Below are positions 24,368 to 32,054 of a DNA stretch of 46,405 nt, piece after piece. The notes beneath the pieces were generated by a model. The model was not told the DNA's origin. It made no database searches and saw only the letters and a list, made by a program, of their open reading frames with translations. A program made the position numbers and the translations under genes. The DNA comes from an uncultured Collinsella sp. (lineage in GTDB: Bacteria > Actinomycetota > Coriobacteriia > Coriobacteriales > Coriobacteriaceae): positions 1 through 46,405 of the forward strand of contig CAUFMG010000019.1 of assembly GCA_959026725.1 (NCBI GenBank), written 5' to 3'. Within the stretch, counting starts at the first letter, position 1, and the number at the start of each line of letters is the position of its first letter.

Positions 24368-24659
24368 GTACGAAGAAGTACTATACGGGAACTCGGACGG
24401 CGATGCAAGGACAATTTTTGAAAAACTTTTCGCGACGTCCCGGTGGCCGAACGGGAAGGCGGCGGCATGTGCCCGCGGGGAGCTTTACGGCCAGGACGAC
24501 GGCCAGCGGGTAAGTACCGGAAGTAAACCAAACGCTGACCAAAAAAACGGAAGATAACGTCAGTAAATGAAGCGCGCACGTGAAGCGCGTTCAAAAAACG
24601 GCGTCTCGGACAACATGGATTCGATTGTGATGTCAGTTTTGATGCCATCTTTGGTGTCA

Positions 24660-24694
24660 AAAAGAAAAAGGCCAGAGGTTTAAGACCTCTGACC
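24660..24694 (-). terminator. terminator of tRNA-Val
   Basis: Minus strand GGTCAGAGGT and ACCTCTGGCC form a stem with a short loop, followed by TTTTTCTTTTT. Confidence 0.8.
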
Positions 24695-24705
24695 TGCGCT
24701 TTTGA

Positions 24706-24780
24706 TGGTGGGCGATACAAGATTCGAACTTGTGACCCCATCCGTGTGAAGGATATGCTCTACCCCTGAGCCAATCGCCC
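24706..24780 (-). tRNA. tRNA-Val (CAC)
   Basis: Minus strand acceptor GGGCGAT/ATCGCCC, anticodon arm TATCC-TTCACAC-GGATG with anticodon CAC, T arm AAGTTCGAATCTT, discriminator A and encoded CCA. Confidence 0.95.
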
Positions 24781-24918
24781 GTCGCCTTTCGGCAAAAGAG
24801 ATACTAACATAGCCGCGCGTGGTTTACCAAGAACTTTTTGCCCTCGATTTTAAATTCGTGGTCGCAAGCAAAGCCAACGTAGGCAGACCACCCAGCAAAC
24901 CTGCAGCTAATCCCCCAT

Positions 24919-25707
24919 TTATCGCTTAATCCACGAAGTCTCGGGGCGGCAGATGAGTCGCGCGTTGTTGTAAGCCATGTCGAGCGTGAGGCAGGTGCGC
25001 GCGGCGTAGAAGCCGTCTTCGCGCTGGATGGTCAGCGCCAGTTCGGGTTTGTCGCCAGTTAGGCACAGCGGCAGCAACAGCTGGATTCGGCCGCCGTAAA
25101 ACTGCGGCACCGCGAGCGTGTAGTTGGCGGCGGCGCGGCGCGCAGCCTCGACGACGGCGTCCTCGAAGGCGCGACGCAGCAGCAGCGAGTTGCCCTCCCC
25201 CATCAGGCTGGCGGGAATTCGCGTGAGGTTCTCCTCGTCGCCCAGAATATGATCGATGTTGGAACGGATGGGCAGTCGGTAGTCAAAGACCAGCTCGGAT
25301 GGGTCCTCGGCAAAGTGCACGCGGCACGGCAGGTACTCAAACGAGACCAGCATGGGGTCGCTTTCCTTAAAGAAGCCCTTCAAAAACCAACGCTGGCGCG
25401 CGTCGGGCTTGGTGTTGGGCTCAAACAGGCCGTAGATGGTCTCGTAGCGTCGCGTGTACAGACCGGTGTTGAACAGGCAGCGGTCGTCGTCGAACACCAG
25501 CGGCAGGTTGGACGGCGCGGTCTGGTCCACGTCGCGCTCGGTCAGAAACACCGCGCGACTAAACGAGAACGACAGGTAGTTTTTGAGGATGCGGTTGCCG
25601 TGGCCCCAGTCCTCGGGATCGGCGAGGTCGACCAGACGGTCATAGCAAGGTTCGGGGCAAAACGCGAAGTCGTATACATTGCTGCACAGGGTGCTGGGGA
25701 TCTCCAT
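24919..25707 (-). CDS. DUF3825 domain protein
   Basis: A 262-residue soluble protein. It reads LVFDDDRCLFNTGLYTRRYETIYGLFEPN mid-N-terminal half and GGRIQLLLPLCLTGDKPELALTI near the C-terminus, the pattern I associate with DUF3825. These proteins are often found alone or with OST-HTH domains and have no settled function. It follows the Fic gene by about 45 bases on the same strand and may be the last gene of that operon. The tRNA-Val gene lies beyond its 3' end. Confidence 0.7.
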   Translation of the reverse strand: MEIPSTLCSNVYDFAFCPEPCYDRLVDLADPEDWGHGNRILKNYLSFSFSRAVFLTERDVDQTAPSNLPLVFDDDRCLFNTGLYTRRYETIYGLFEPNTKPDARQRWFLKGFFKESDPMLVSFEYLPCRVHFAEDPSELVFDYRLPIRSNIDHILGDEENLTRIPASLMGEGNSLLLRRAFEDAVVEAARRAAANYTLAVPQFYGGRIQLLLPLCLTGDKPELALTIQREDGFYAARTCLTLDMAYNNARLICRPETSWIKR

Positions 25708-25752
25708 GTGGCGTCCAATCCATTAAAAAGCCGGCGTGCGAATGCTTTGATT

Positions 25753-26268
25753 CTATACGTGCGACGCGCCATCGGGACGCACAACGCAATTGTGCCGAAA
25801 CTCGTCGGCGAGTTCGTCGGTCGTGCGAGTGCCAGAAACGAGGTCCTGGATCCACGCGTGGTACTGGTTGTCTTTGGGCTCGGGGCTGTCGGACAGTACG
25901 ACCGGAGTGCCGGTGAACCTTAGGACGGACAACGCAAAGACAAGGCTGGTGCGTTTGTTGCCGTCCTCAAAGATGTGGTCCTTGACCATGTGATCGGCCA
26001 CATAAGTGACCTGGTCAAAGATGTCTGCGAAGCGATCAGCCGGCGATTGGCCGAATATCGTACAGAATGCACCTGCAAGCACGGACTCGACGCGTCCAAG
26101 CTCAAGCGCGGCACGGTCGCCCGTGGCGTCGGTTGTATAGCAGCGCCCGACCGTCATCAGCGTGCTGTGTAGGCGCATCACGCCCGCTGCCATGGCCTCT
26201 AGCGAACCGGTATCGTCGAGCACGAGCGGCGCGAACGGATGCGCCCGGCGCGGTGCGACAGCCCTCAT
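25753..26268 (-). CDS. Fic/Doc family protein
   Basis: A 171-residue Fic-fold protein. The active-site motif is HIFEDGNKRTSL (His98 to Arg106), a Doc-like HxFx(D)GNKR. Doc-type Fic proteins phosphorylate EF-Tu, other Fic proteins transfer AMP; the activity here is not proven. No inhibitory (S/T)xxxE(G/N) helix is obvious, which fits control by a separate antitoxin. The start at 26268 has TTGGAG upstream and overlaps the small upstream gene by ATGA, the usual toxin-antitoxin layout. The longer open frame upstream overlaps that gene. Confidence 0.85.
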   Translation of the reverse strand: MRAVAPRRAHPFAPLVLDDTGSLEAMAAGVMRLHSTLMTVGRCYTTDATGDRAALELGRVESVLAGAFCTIFGQSPADRFADIFDQVTYVADHMVKDHIFEDGNKRTSLVFALSVLRFTGTPVVLSDSPEPKDNQYHAWIQDLVSGTRTTDELADEFRHNCVVRPDGASHV

Positions 26269-26450
26269 GAGTTCTCCAAGAGCCTGAGCGCGTTGGGCAT
26301 GTTCGAAATGGTCAGCCGAATAGCTTCGTCGATTGACGTGGTGCCGCCGAGCAAAATCGGTGATGCTGAATTTGCCACGTGCGCAGTTGAATGATCTTCT
26401 TGAGCGACGCAATCAGCGCCGTCATCTTGTTGAACATAGCTCCAAGGCAT
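26265..26450 (-). CDS. 61-residue putative antitoxin of the Fic protein
   Basis: Small protein MPWSYVQQDDGADCVAQEDH... ending RLLENS. AGAGGAG lies 6 bases before the ATG. Its first eleven residues match those of the small protein at 28327-28605 (MLWSYVQLDDG), but the rest differs and it is shorter, so it may be a chimera or truncated relative. It ends inside the Fic start codon, and the overlap suggests it is the partner of the Fic protein. It lies 11 bases after the HTH gene. I do not know a named family. Confidence 0.6.
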   Translation of the reverse strand: MPWSYVQQDDGADCVAQEDHSTAHVANSASPILLGGTTSIDEAIRLTISNMPNALRLLENS

Positions 26451-26461
26451 GTCTGACTCCT

Positions 26462-27151
26462 CTATAGCTTTACAGACGAAATAGCCTGCGAGTCGTACTC
26501 CAGAGCAATCGGTTGCCAGACGAGGTCTTCGATGGTGCAGTTTAGGGTGTCTGCAAGCGCCAATGCCGAGGAAACCGAGGCGCGGCGTAGGTCGAGCTGG
26601 TTCTGCTCGTAGAGTTGTATGGCACGGAGTTTGACTCCCGATTGGGCGGCCAGCTGCTTTTGGGTCAGGCCGGCTGCCTTTCGTGCTGCCTTGAGGCCCT
26701 TTTTGCCTGCCTGGGCTTTGTTCCATTTATCAATGACTATCTGGGCGAATTTATCTTCAGAGGCCTCGTGGAGCGGATGGTACGAGCCGATGATCCAATC
26801 GAGCGGAGCGACTTCGAGTAGCTTATTAAAGCCCAAGCTGCTCATCCATTGCGTATAGGCCATAACCCACCCCGCCCAATACTGAGGCGAACGGTCGAAC
26901 GGATAGGTCTCCCTACATCTGACGGGGGTCAGTCCCGCATGGGCGATAATATCGCGCGCGAGCTCGTCGCCCGCCATGCCGCAGACGACGCGAGGCATAC
27001 CGCGCTCAAACTGTTTCATCTCAAGAGCGTTCGACAGGATCGCCGTCAACTCGGCTGGAGTCAGCCCTTGGTCACAGAGAGCAAAATCGACCGCCTCGCC
27101 CAGCGTTCTCATTGCATCCTCGAGATACATCTCACTGTAGGCGTGGGTCAT
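26462..27151 (-). CDS. HTH (XRE) protein, putative antitoxin/repressor
   Basis: A 229-residue protein. The C-terminal part (~145-215) is an XRE helix-turn-helix: LKAARKAAGLTQKQLAAQSGVKLRAIQLYEQNQLDLRRASVSSALALADTLNC. The N-terminal 140 residues are of unknown type with MKQFERGMPRVVCGMAGDELARDII and QYWAGWVMAYTQW. It overlaps the DUF3990 gene by 20 bases. This gene pair recurs in gut bacteria, and the HTH protein probably both represses the operon (operator at 27814-27864) and neutralises the toxin; that is inference. Confidence 0.75.
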   Translation of the reverse strand: MTHAYSEMYLEDAMRTLGEAVDFALCDQGLTPAELTAILSNALEMKQFERGMPRVVCGMAGDELARDIIAHAGLTPVRCRETYPFDRSPQYWAGWVMAYTQWMSSLGFNKLLEVAPLDWIIGSYHPLHEASEDKFAQIVIDKWNKAQAGKKGLKAARKAAGLTQKQLAAQSGVKLRAIQLYEQNQLDLRRASVSSALALADTLNCTIEDLVWQPIALEYDSQAISSVKL

Positions 27152-27800
27152 CGCCCGTCATCCCCTCTCGAATGATATCGACGATACGTATTCCCTCAAA
27201 CGGGTTTTCGGCAAGGAGCTCCCGATACTGCGCCCTTGCCGCTTCATCTCGTTCCTTGGCCAATGGACCATACAGAGCTTGCTGCGCACGTTCAAATCCA
27301 GCAAAACGAATGCTCTTAAACGCACGCTCGCTTTTGAGCACAATCTGCTCCCCCAGGTTACCGAGCCTCATAGATCGTCCAAGCTGATCGACGGTGATCG
27401 TATTGTTTACAAAAGCTCTGGCATAGCTAAAGTACGAGTCGTCCGCACGCCACCCCCTTATTACGTCGCAAGTGCTCGTCTGAGGTAGAAAGTGATCATG
27501 GAGATATTCGCACGCCCCCGCGGCAATGGCGGTATCTTTGCGAAAAGAACGATGCTCAACGAGCAACGCTATCCAATGCAGGACGCAATATTGCGGCGAT
27601 AGCAAGTCGAGAACTTTGAGATCGGCTATATCGAGTTCATAGCGATTCGCAAAGCCATCGGCATCGCGCGAGCATGCCCATTCCCTTGCAAGGTCGAGGC
27701 TCTCTGTGCAATAGAATCCCTGTCCATAGTCGTTATGGATTTTCCCCAGGCCAAGCTGGGGAGTCTCAATGATTTTCTGAGAACCATGCCACAGTTCCAC
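27132..27800 (-). CDS. DUF3990 protein, putative ADP-ribosyltransferase toxin
   Basis: A 222-residue protein opening ELWHGSQKIIETPQLGLGKIHNDYGQGFYCTESLDLAREWA, the DUF3990 signature (the HGS and YGQGFYCT motifs match the H-Y core of diphtheria-type ADP-ribosyltransferase folds). DUF3990 genes pair with DUF3791 or HTH genes in toxin-antitoxin-like operons. The start is GTG at 27800 with TTAGGAG six bases upstream. The palindromic operator ends only 14 bases before it. Activity is inferred from the fold only. Confidence 0.8.
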   Translation of the reverse strand: MELWHGSQKIIETPQLGLGKIHNDYGQGFYCTESLDLAREWACSRDADGFANRYELDIADLKVLDLLSPQYCVLHWIALLVEHRSFRKDTAIAAGACEYLHDHFLPQTSTCDVIRGWRADDSYFSYARAFVNNTITVDQLGRSMRLGNLGEQIVLKSERAFKSIRFAGFERAQQALYGPLAKERDEAARAQYRELLAENPFEGIRIVDIIREGMTGDDPRLQ

Positions 27801-27813
27801 GCGAGTCTCCTAA

Positions 27814-27864
27814 CAGGTATCGCTCTAGCGATAGTATAACATACTATCGCTAGAGCGATACCTG
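27814..27864 (-). promoter_or_regulatory. 51-bp palindromic operator/promoter of the DUF3990 operon
   Basis: Arms 27814-27837 and 27841-27864 are perfect 24-base inverted repeats around AAC. Each arm itself holds TATCGCT-NN-AGCGATA, so two 16-bp half-palindromic sites face each other. On the minus strand the centre reads TGTTATACT, an extended -10 box, so a bound repressor would cover the promoter; the start codon lies about 26 bases after the expected transcription start. Strong sign of autoregulation, probably by the HTH protein at 26462-27151. Confidence 0.85.
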
Positions 27865-27998
27865 TATTCAAATAGCAAGAGGGTGTCTGGAACCGAGTTT
27901 GAGTTCAATACTGGCTTCTAAGGCTCGCCGAGTCCGGAAGTATGCGACAAAATTCAGACTTGCTGATCACGCCGGAGCACACTAACGCCTCGTCCTGC

Positions 27999-28298
27999 TT
28001 ACAGAGCTTCATAGACACGCACCTCATCTTGCTCGATGCTTTTGCGGAATGCCGGGCGCATGTGCTCTGGTGGGTTGGTGACGATATCAACCTTTCGCCC
28101 AAGTTCCCTCTCGAGCTCATGGGAGAGTTCGTACAGCGTGCCGAACGTCATGGCGTTGCCGCAGACTAGGCGCAAGTCAATATCGCTATCGGGCGTTTGC
28201 TCGCCTCGGGCAAACGAACCAAATATATATGCTTCGCTGACGTCGTATTGAGCCAGCACGCGGGAGGCGACGGTGGATATGTCGGAAGGCGAAATCAT
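27999..28298 (-). CDS. MNT-type nucleotidyltransferase
   Basis: A 99-residue minimal nucleotidyltransferase: YIFGSFARGEQTPDSDIDLRLV has the GS motif and the two metal-binding Asp residues (DSDID). Such proteins usually pair with a HEPN toxin and act as antitoxins by AMPylating it. Here no HEPN gene is directly adjacent; instead a small WSYVQ-type protein lies upstream, ending 28 bases before this start. The start at 28298 has only a weak ribosome binding site, so translation may be coupled. A 35-codon open frame overlapping the 3' end is probably not real. Confidence 0.8.
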   Translation of the reverse strand: MISPSDISTVASRVLAQYDVSEAYIFGSFARGEQTPDSDIDLRLVCGNAMTFGTLYELSHELERELGRKVDIVTNPPEHMRPAFRKSIEQDEVRVYEAL

Positions 28299-28326
28299 GG
28301 GATATTTTCCGTTCAACAGTAGAACG

Positions 28327-28605
28327 TCAGGGGGCCAGTGCCGAAACCGCCGGTCCGGCTTTTTGCCGTTCTGCAAGCTCGAAGATAAACGGAGCGTTTG
28401 ATCTAACAAATTCTGTCAAGAAATTGAGGTCATCAGCAGTAAATCCTTCGACGTTGAACCATTTGACCGCAGGCAAGAAGCATTCTGCATGGTCAAAGCC
28501 AAGGTCAACCGGACGCTCGACGGCTACGCGAACGGTCCCGTCATCTCTTGTCTCTGAGTAGGCAAGCTGAGTACCGTCATCTAGCTGAACATAGCTCCAA
28601 AGCAT
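28327..28605 (-). CDS. 92-residue protein paired with the nucleotidyltransferase
   Basis: MLWSYVQLDDGTQLAYSETRDDGTVRVAVERPVDLGFDHAECFLPAVKWFNVEGF and a helical C-terminus. AAGGAGG lies 5 bases before the ATG. It looks like a small alpha/beta protein with strand-rich first half. The N-terminus matches the small protein in front of the Fic gene at 26265-26450. Two copies next to toxin-type genes suggest an antitoxin or adaptor family, but no function is known to me. Confidence 0.65.
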   Translation of the reverse strand: MLWSYVQLDDGTQLAYSETRDDGTVRVAVERPVDLGFDHAECFLPAVKWFNVEGFTADDLNFLTEFVRSNAPFIFELAERQKAGPAVSALAP

Positions 28606-28848
28606 GTTTGCCTCCTTAGTGTCTACATCCGAGTATAAAGAACAGATTAGATGCAGCGTGATGCGAATTGAATTATTCCCATAAGACCTGAACTGCTGAT
28701 TATTTGTATTACTGAGATTTGAACCACCTCACACTTCAGTGTCTTTTTGGCATGGAAAACCGTCATTGTGCGATGGTTGAACTTTATGTCATGGATCGTA
28801 CTCAGATTCAAGCGCCCGCATGCTTAACTGCTTGCAAGCGCTTGAATC
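28606..28848. other. gene-free stretch, low GC
   Basis: No supported gene. It holds an inverted repeat (ATTCAAGCGC near 28806 and GCGCTTGAAT near 28838) with a spacer of about 20 bases, which might terminate or process the AbiU2-like transcript, though no T run follows. Confidence 0.4.
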
Positions 28849-29667
28849 CTATAGATTACCCAAATGCTGCTCAACAGCCTCCATGCCAGCCTCCACATAT
28901 TTCAGAAGGCCTTGTATATCGTTGCAGTTCTTGGGCAAGCGATCTTTTTCAATACCAGTAATTTTGGCAAATAATTCGATTGTCAGATCGAGTGCGAAGT
29001 CGATTAGTTTTTGAATTTCGCCGTTAGTTAAAGGAAGTCGCCTAACAAGCTCATCATAATTCAGTGCTTCCATGTCGCTATGGGCGAAAACCTTATTCCG
29101 CTGATCGCGAAGCATGTCAGTTAGTTTACGGAGACTGTTGAGTCGTTTTTTCCATAAATTGGAAAGGTCATGAGTGGTTATACACACAGTAACCATTCTG
29201 TAATGATTTCCGAACAGCTTTTCATCTGAGCGTTGTGACTCAACTTCTTTGGGGTAGAAACGCTCCTCGTCCTTTGCCAATGGATGAACGATTGGATTAA
29301 GCCTGTCAAAGTTTGGTCGATCTTTAAATAAGGAGATTGCAATCGCGTCGATTTCAGTAGAATGAGACTTGACGTCTTCTATCAAGTTCCCAATACTGAC
29401 GTCGCTTTTGGCATCAAATAACCGTGCGCAATTCATGAAACAGGATTCGGTTAATGCAAGTTGTGTAAAGCTGAAGAAGCAGCCAGCGCAAATTACTTCA
29501 TTCTTATAGTCGGAAGATGCTTTAGACAGTTCGCGAAGGATTGCTAGTTCCGTGTTGGCATAAAATGCCTCGTTGTATAGATAGCTGCAACGCTCAAGCA
29601 GCTCAAGAAGGCCGGCGTTTAATTCTTTCTTGGCAGCGTCAACTGTATGATCCGATTCGTGGTACAT
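28849..29667 (-). CDS. AbiU2-like HEPN protein
   Basis: A 272-residue mostly helical protein. The motif LRDQRNKVFAHSDME (Arg190 to His196) is the RX4-6H catalytic signature of HEPN ribonucleases in the context seen in AbiU2-type abortive-infection proteins. Such proteins are thought to cut RNA during phage infection. GC content is low (about 40 percent), unlike the core genes, suggesting transfer. It stands alone between the nucleotidyltransferase module and the LPXTG gene; whether the MNT at 27999 could be its antitoxin is open. Confidence 0.7.
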   Translation of the reverse strand: MYHESDHTVDAAKKELNAGLLELLERCSYLYNEAFYANTELAILRELSKASSDYKNEVICAGCFFSFTQLALTESCFMNCARLFDAKSDVSIGNLIEDVKSHSTEIDAIAISLFKDRPNFDRLNPIVHPLAKDEERFYPKEVESQRSDEKLFGNHYRMVTVCITTHDLSNLWKKRLNSLRKLTDMLRDQRNKVFAHSDMEALNYDELVRRLPLTNGEIQKLIDFALDLTIELFAKITGIEKDRLPKNCNDIQGLLKYVEAGMEAVEQHLGNL

Positions 29668-29761
29668 GTTAGATAAATCCTGAGCAATTGTCGTAATAAA
29701 TTAATCTACTAATGCGTCGTTAAGAATATAGCCTTCTACATAGTCTATCGAAATGGGTGCT

Positions 29762-30817
29762 TCAGCACCGACATGCGGCAGCCATGAGCACTGTCCCAAG
29801 CAGCAAAAGCGCCAAAGAAGCGGCTATCCAGTTGTTGTCGCCGGTCTTGGGGAGTACCGCAGTGGTCGCGGTGGCAGCCTTGGGCTTGGCCGTCTTGGCG
29901 ACCGTGGTCTTGGTTACTGTCGTTGTTGTCTTGGTTGCCGCGGCAGCGGGCTTCGGCGCGGGATTTGCCGTGGGCCCCGTGGTGGGCTCTCCGGCAGCGG
30001 GGTTAGCATCAGTGGGAGACTTATCCACGCTATCGCCAGGCACAACGACCCCGTCGGTCTCCCCCGCCGGGGGCATGGCGACATTGGGCTCAACCACCAC
30101 ATGCGGTGCCACGACCCCTGCAGCATCCACCACGCCACCAGCACCAAAGGCCCCGCCAGCAGGCGCCACAAGCCGTGCGGCCACGAGCGACCCGCCCGCG
30201 CACGCAACGCCGCCGTCGGCACCGGCCGCATCAAGCCATGAGGCGTCGACGGAAAGCCGACAGCCGGCCGCACCATCGCCAAGACCCGCATCCTGCAGAT
30301 ATACGCCGTGGGCGCGCACACCCGCTCCGGACCCGGCGCCCGAGGCAACGACGCGCCCGCCGCCGCGCACGGCCATGTCGCCTGCGATCACGCCGGCAAC
30401 CGCCTCGTCAGTAATATCGGCCCCGTCCGCCCGCGCATCGACAGAGGAGCCGTCTACCACCAACGCCTGCGACACGTGGATCCCGCACTGCGAGCCCGTC
30501 GCCGTAAGGGTCCCGGTGCCGCGAAGCGTCAGGTTGCCCCACACCTCCATGCCGCACAGCGTGATGTCCGCATCGGGCGCATGCGACTCCGTCACGGAGT
30601 TCTGCCCGGCAAGCGTCAGCACCAGGTCGCCTTCGGCGCCGACGGCCTCGCCCGCGTAGCCGTTAAGCTCAAGGTGGTCGGCATCGGTCCAGGCCCAGCC
30701 GGGGCCCGACACGCCCGGCTCGTAGTACGTTGCGCCCGCGATGATGAGGCTCTCCGCGCCCGCGGCATAAGAAGGCCCGCCCAGCAAAACGCATAGGCAG
30801 GCCATGGCGGTAAACAT
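29762..30817 (-). CDS. LPXTG cell-wall anchored surface protein A
   Basis: About 351 residues. A signal peptide (MFTAMACLCVLLGGPSYAAGAES) is followed by a Gly/Ala-rich beta-helix-like region with carbohydrate-associated style repeats (LTLAGQNSVTES, LTLRGTGTLTATGSQCGIHVSQAL, VRGGGRVVASGAGSGAGV). A Thr/Lys/Ala-rich wall-spanning stretch (TKTTTTVTKTTVAKTAKPKAATA) leads to the sorting signal LPKTGD, a hydrophobic helix and a short tail. Sortase would anchor it to peptidoglycan. The ATG at 30817 follows AAGGGA. It is nearly identical over about 1 kb to the protein at 32055-33167. Confidence 0.85.
   Translation of the reverse strand: MFTAMACLCVLLGGPSYAAGAESLIIAGATYYEPGVSGPGWAWTDADHLELNGYAGEAVGAEGDLVLTLAGQNSVTESHAPDADITLCGMEVWGNLTLRGTGTLTATGSQCGIHVSQALVVDGSSVDARADGADITDEAVAGVIAGDMAVRGGGRVVASGAGSGAGVRAHGVYLQDAGLGDGAAGCRLSVDASWLDAAGADGGVACAGGSLVAARLVAPAGGAFGAGGVVDAAGVVAPHVVVEPNVAMPPAGETDGVVVPGDSVDKSPTDANPAAGEPTTGPTANPAPKPAAAATKTTTTVTKTTVAKTAKPKAATATTAVLPKTGDNNWIAASLALLLLGTVLMAAACRC
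29820..30805 (-). repeat. 1-kb direct repeat, copy 1 (LPXTG gene)
   Basis: Nearly identical to 32130-33117. Differences are scattered single bases, while the signal-peptide start and last residues diverge sharply at both ends, which suggests gene conversion or recent duplication. Confidence 0.8.
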
Positions 30818-31293
30818 CTTGCAGTCCCTTTTAATGAGAAGGCAAATCGCTATAACCGAGTTTGTCCGAACATCGCGTAAGGCATGAGTCAGGTCGAAGG
30901 TGTTCATCGAGACGACAGGGACAGAGATGCCTTAATAGGTCGTCTCGATCTGGGCGAACCCCTCGTACCTAGGATCGACGCACCTCGATAGAGAACGCGG
31001 GGGCGCAGTTTGCCGCATTCCGCTCACCGACAGTGTTGGGCCATCGCTTTAAGGAACCTGTCGATGAAAAGGAAGAGTCTGGTAGCGTATGGCCACACGC
31101 AGGATCTACCGGCGAGCACATTGCGCAACCTTTTGCAGAGCAAACCGCTGCCAGGGCCTGGTTTGGAGACGATATTCCAGCCTAGGATGGGAGGCAATCA
31201 TCATTGCGCAGCTAAATCTCCAACAATGTTGAACAAATAGGATGTCATTTGCTTGAAATCCGGATAGCTTTGGTGGTGTCGATATTAAGGGAG
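30818..31293. other. gap with cryptic open stretch
   Basis: No supported gene. On the plus strand 30973-31182 is an open frame of 70 codons without a start codon, reading for example VLGHRFKEPVDEKEESGS and ending AWFGDDIPA; the composition is protein-like, so it may be the tail of a lost gene. The rest holds nothing I recognise. Confidence 0.3.
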
Positions 31294-31593
31294 CTATCGG
31301 AACAGCTCATCATGGCTGCCGGTGCGTTCAAAGAAAGCTACCTCTTCGTTTGATGACCATATGACAAGCCAGTCGCCAGAGTTTGCTACGTGACATTCGT
31401 TTCGCCCTGCCCAGTTGCCGCTTAGCCGGTGCATATTATGACGTCGTTTTAATATGTCCATTGACTCGGGTGTATTCTGTAGCACCAGGTCAATTAGCTT
31501 TTGAAGCTCGGATAGATCCCATTTACGGCGCTTTGCTTTTTTCTTTAAATCGCGGGAGAAGGCTGCAGAGAACTCTGCGGTTAACGTGCTCAT
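31294..31593 (-). CDS. YafQ-family mRNA interferase toxin
   Basis: A 99-residue RelE-superfamily toxin: FSRDLKKKAKRRKWDLSELQKLIDLVL, then HNMHRLSGNWAGRNECHV, DWLVIWSSNEE and FFERTGSHDELF, the YafQ order of motifs with the catalytic His residues. YafQ cuts mRNA on the ribosome. It overlaps the DinJ-like antitoxin gene by ATGA. The module lies between the two near-identical LPXTG genes. Confidence 0.88.
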   Translation of the reverse strand: MSTLTAEFSAAFSRDLKKKAKRRKWDLSELQKLIDLVLQNTPESMDILKRRHNMHRLSGNWAGRNECHVANSGDWLVIWSSNEEVAFFERTGSHDELFR

Positions 31594-31865
31594 TGTGCCA
31601 TCGCCGCAGCGATAAGATCGGCGCCATTGTCAAAACGTCCTTTTTTGCCAGATGCAAGAAACGCGTCCCCCTCGCGAATGGCCTCAAGGCTTTCGGCATT
31701 GGGCTCCTCAGGGGCAAAAGTCAACGGGATGCGATGGGTGTTGACCATTTGCTTGAAGAATGCGCGCGTCACGGACGACAAATCAAGTCCATAGTAATCA
31801 GCCACTTCTGCTGCCTCGCGTTTGAGGTCATCGTCAACCCTAATGGTTAATGTTGAGCTTGCCAT
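31590..31865 (-). CDS. DinJ/RelB-family antitoxin
   Basis: A 91-residue protein beginning MASSTLTIRVDDDLKREAAEVADYYGLDLSSVTRAFFKQMV, the ribbon-helix-helix DNA-binding part of DinJ antitoxins; the C-terminal half would wrap the toxin. I chose the ATG at 31865 because GGAGGG lies 7 bases upstream; an ATG five codons earlier is less likely. It probably represses its own promoter together with the toxin. Confidence 0.88.
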   Translation of the reverse strand: MASSTLTIRVDDDLKREAAEVADYYGLDLSSVTRAFFKQMVNTHRIPLTFAPEEPNAESLEAIREGDAFLASGKKGRFDNGADLIAAAMAQ

Positions 31866-31990
31866 TTTTGGACCCTCCAATCATGTGAGTGCAACCTTAG
31901 TATAACGCACATACAATAGTAGATTATGTAATTACAATCAATTAACTAAGCCTTTTAGTGGTACGGCACCTCATACATTGCATGCAGTAA

Positions 31991-32025
31991 AAAGGCAACG
32001 CTCCCTTTCGGAAAGCGTTGCCTTT
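31991..32025. terminator. bidirectional terminator after LPXTG protein B
   Basis: AAAGGCAACGCT and AGCGTTGCCTTT form a perfect 12-bp stem with an 11-base loop. On the minus strand TTTTTAC follows; it ends the LPXTG-B transcript and separates it from dinJ. Confidence 0.85.
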
Positions 32026-32054
32026 AAAGCTTCTACAGGGCCTTTGTATTGCAG

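Larger units (their letters stand above)
24193..24432. repeat. segmental duplication, copy 2
   Basis: Second copy of 23645-23882, separated from the first by the CAT tRNA and spacer. Only scattered differences are seen. Confidence 0.85.

Noticed and set aside
27905..28011. Short frame after the nucleotidyltransferase (MKLCKQDEALVCSGV...)
   Set aside because: Only 35 codons, no ribosome binding site independent of the upstream gene, no recognisable feature; considered as a HEPN remnant but no RX4H motif is present.
29757..30659. 300-codon Ala/Thr/Pro-rich plus-strand frame opposite LPXTG protein A
   Set aside because: Mirror image of the repetitive Lys/Thr/Ala coding region; the LPXTG frame has signal peptide and sorting signal.
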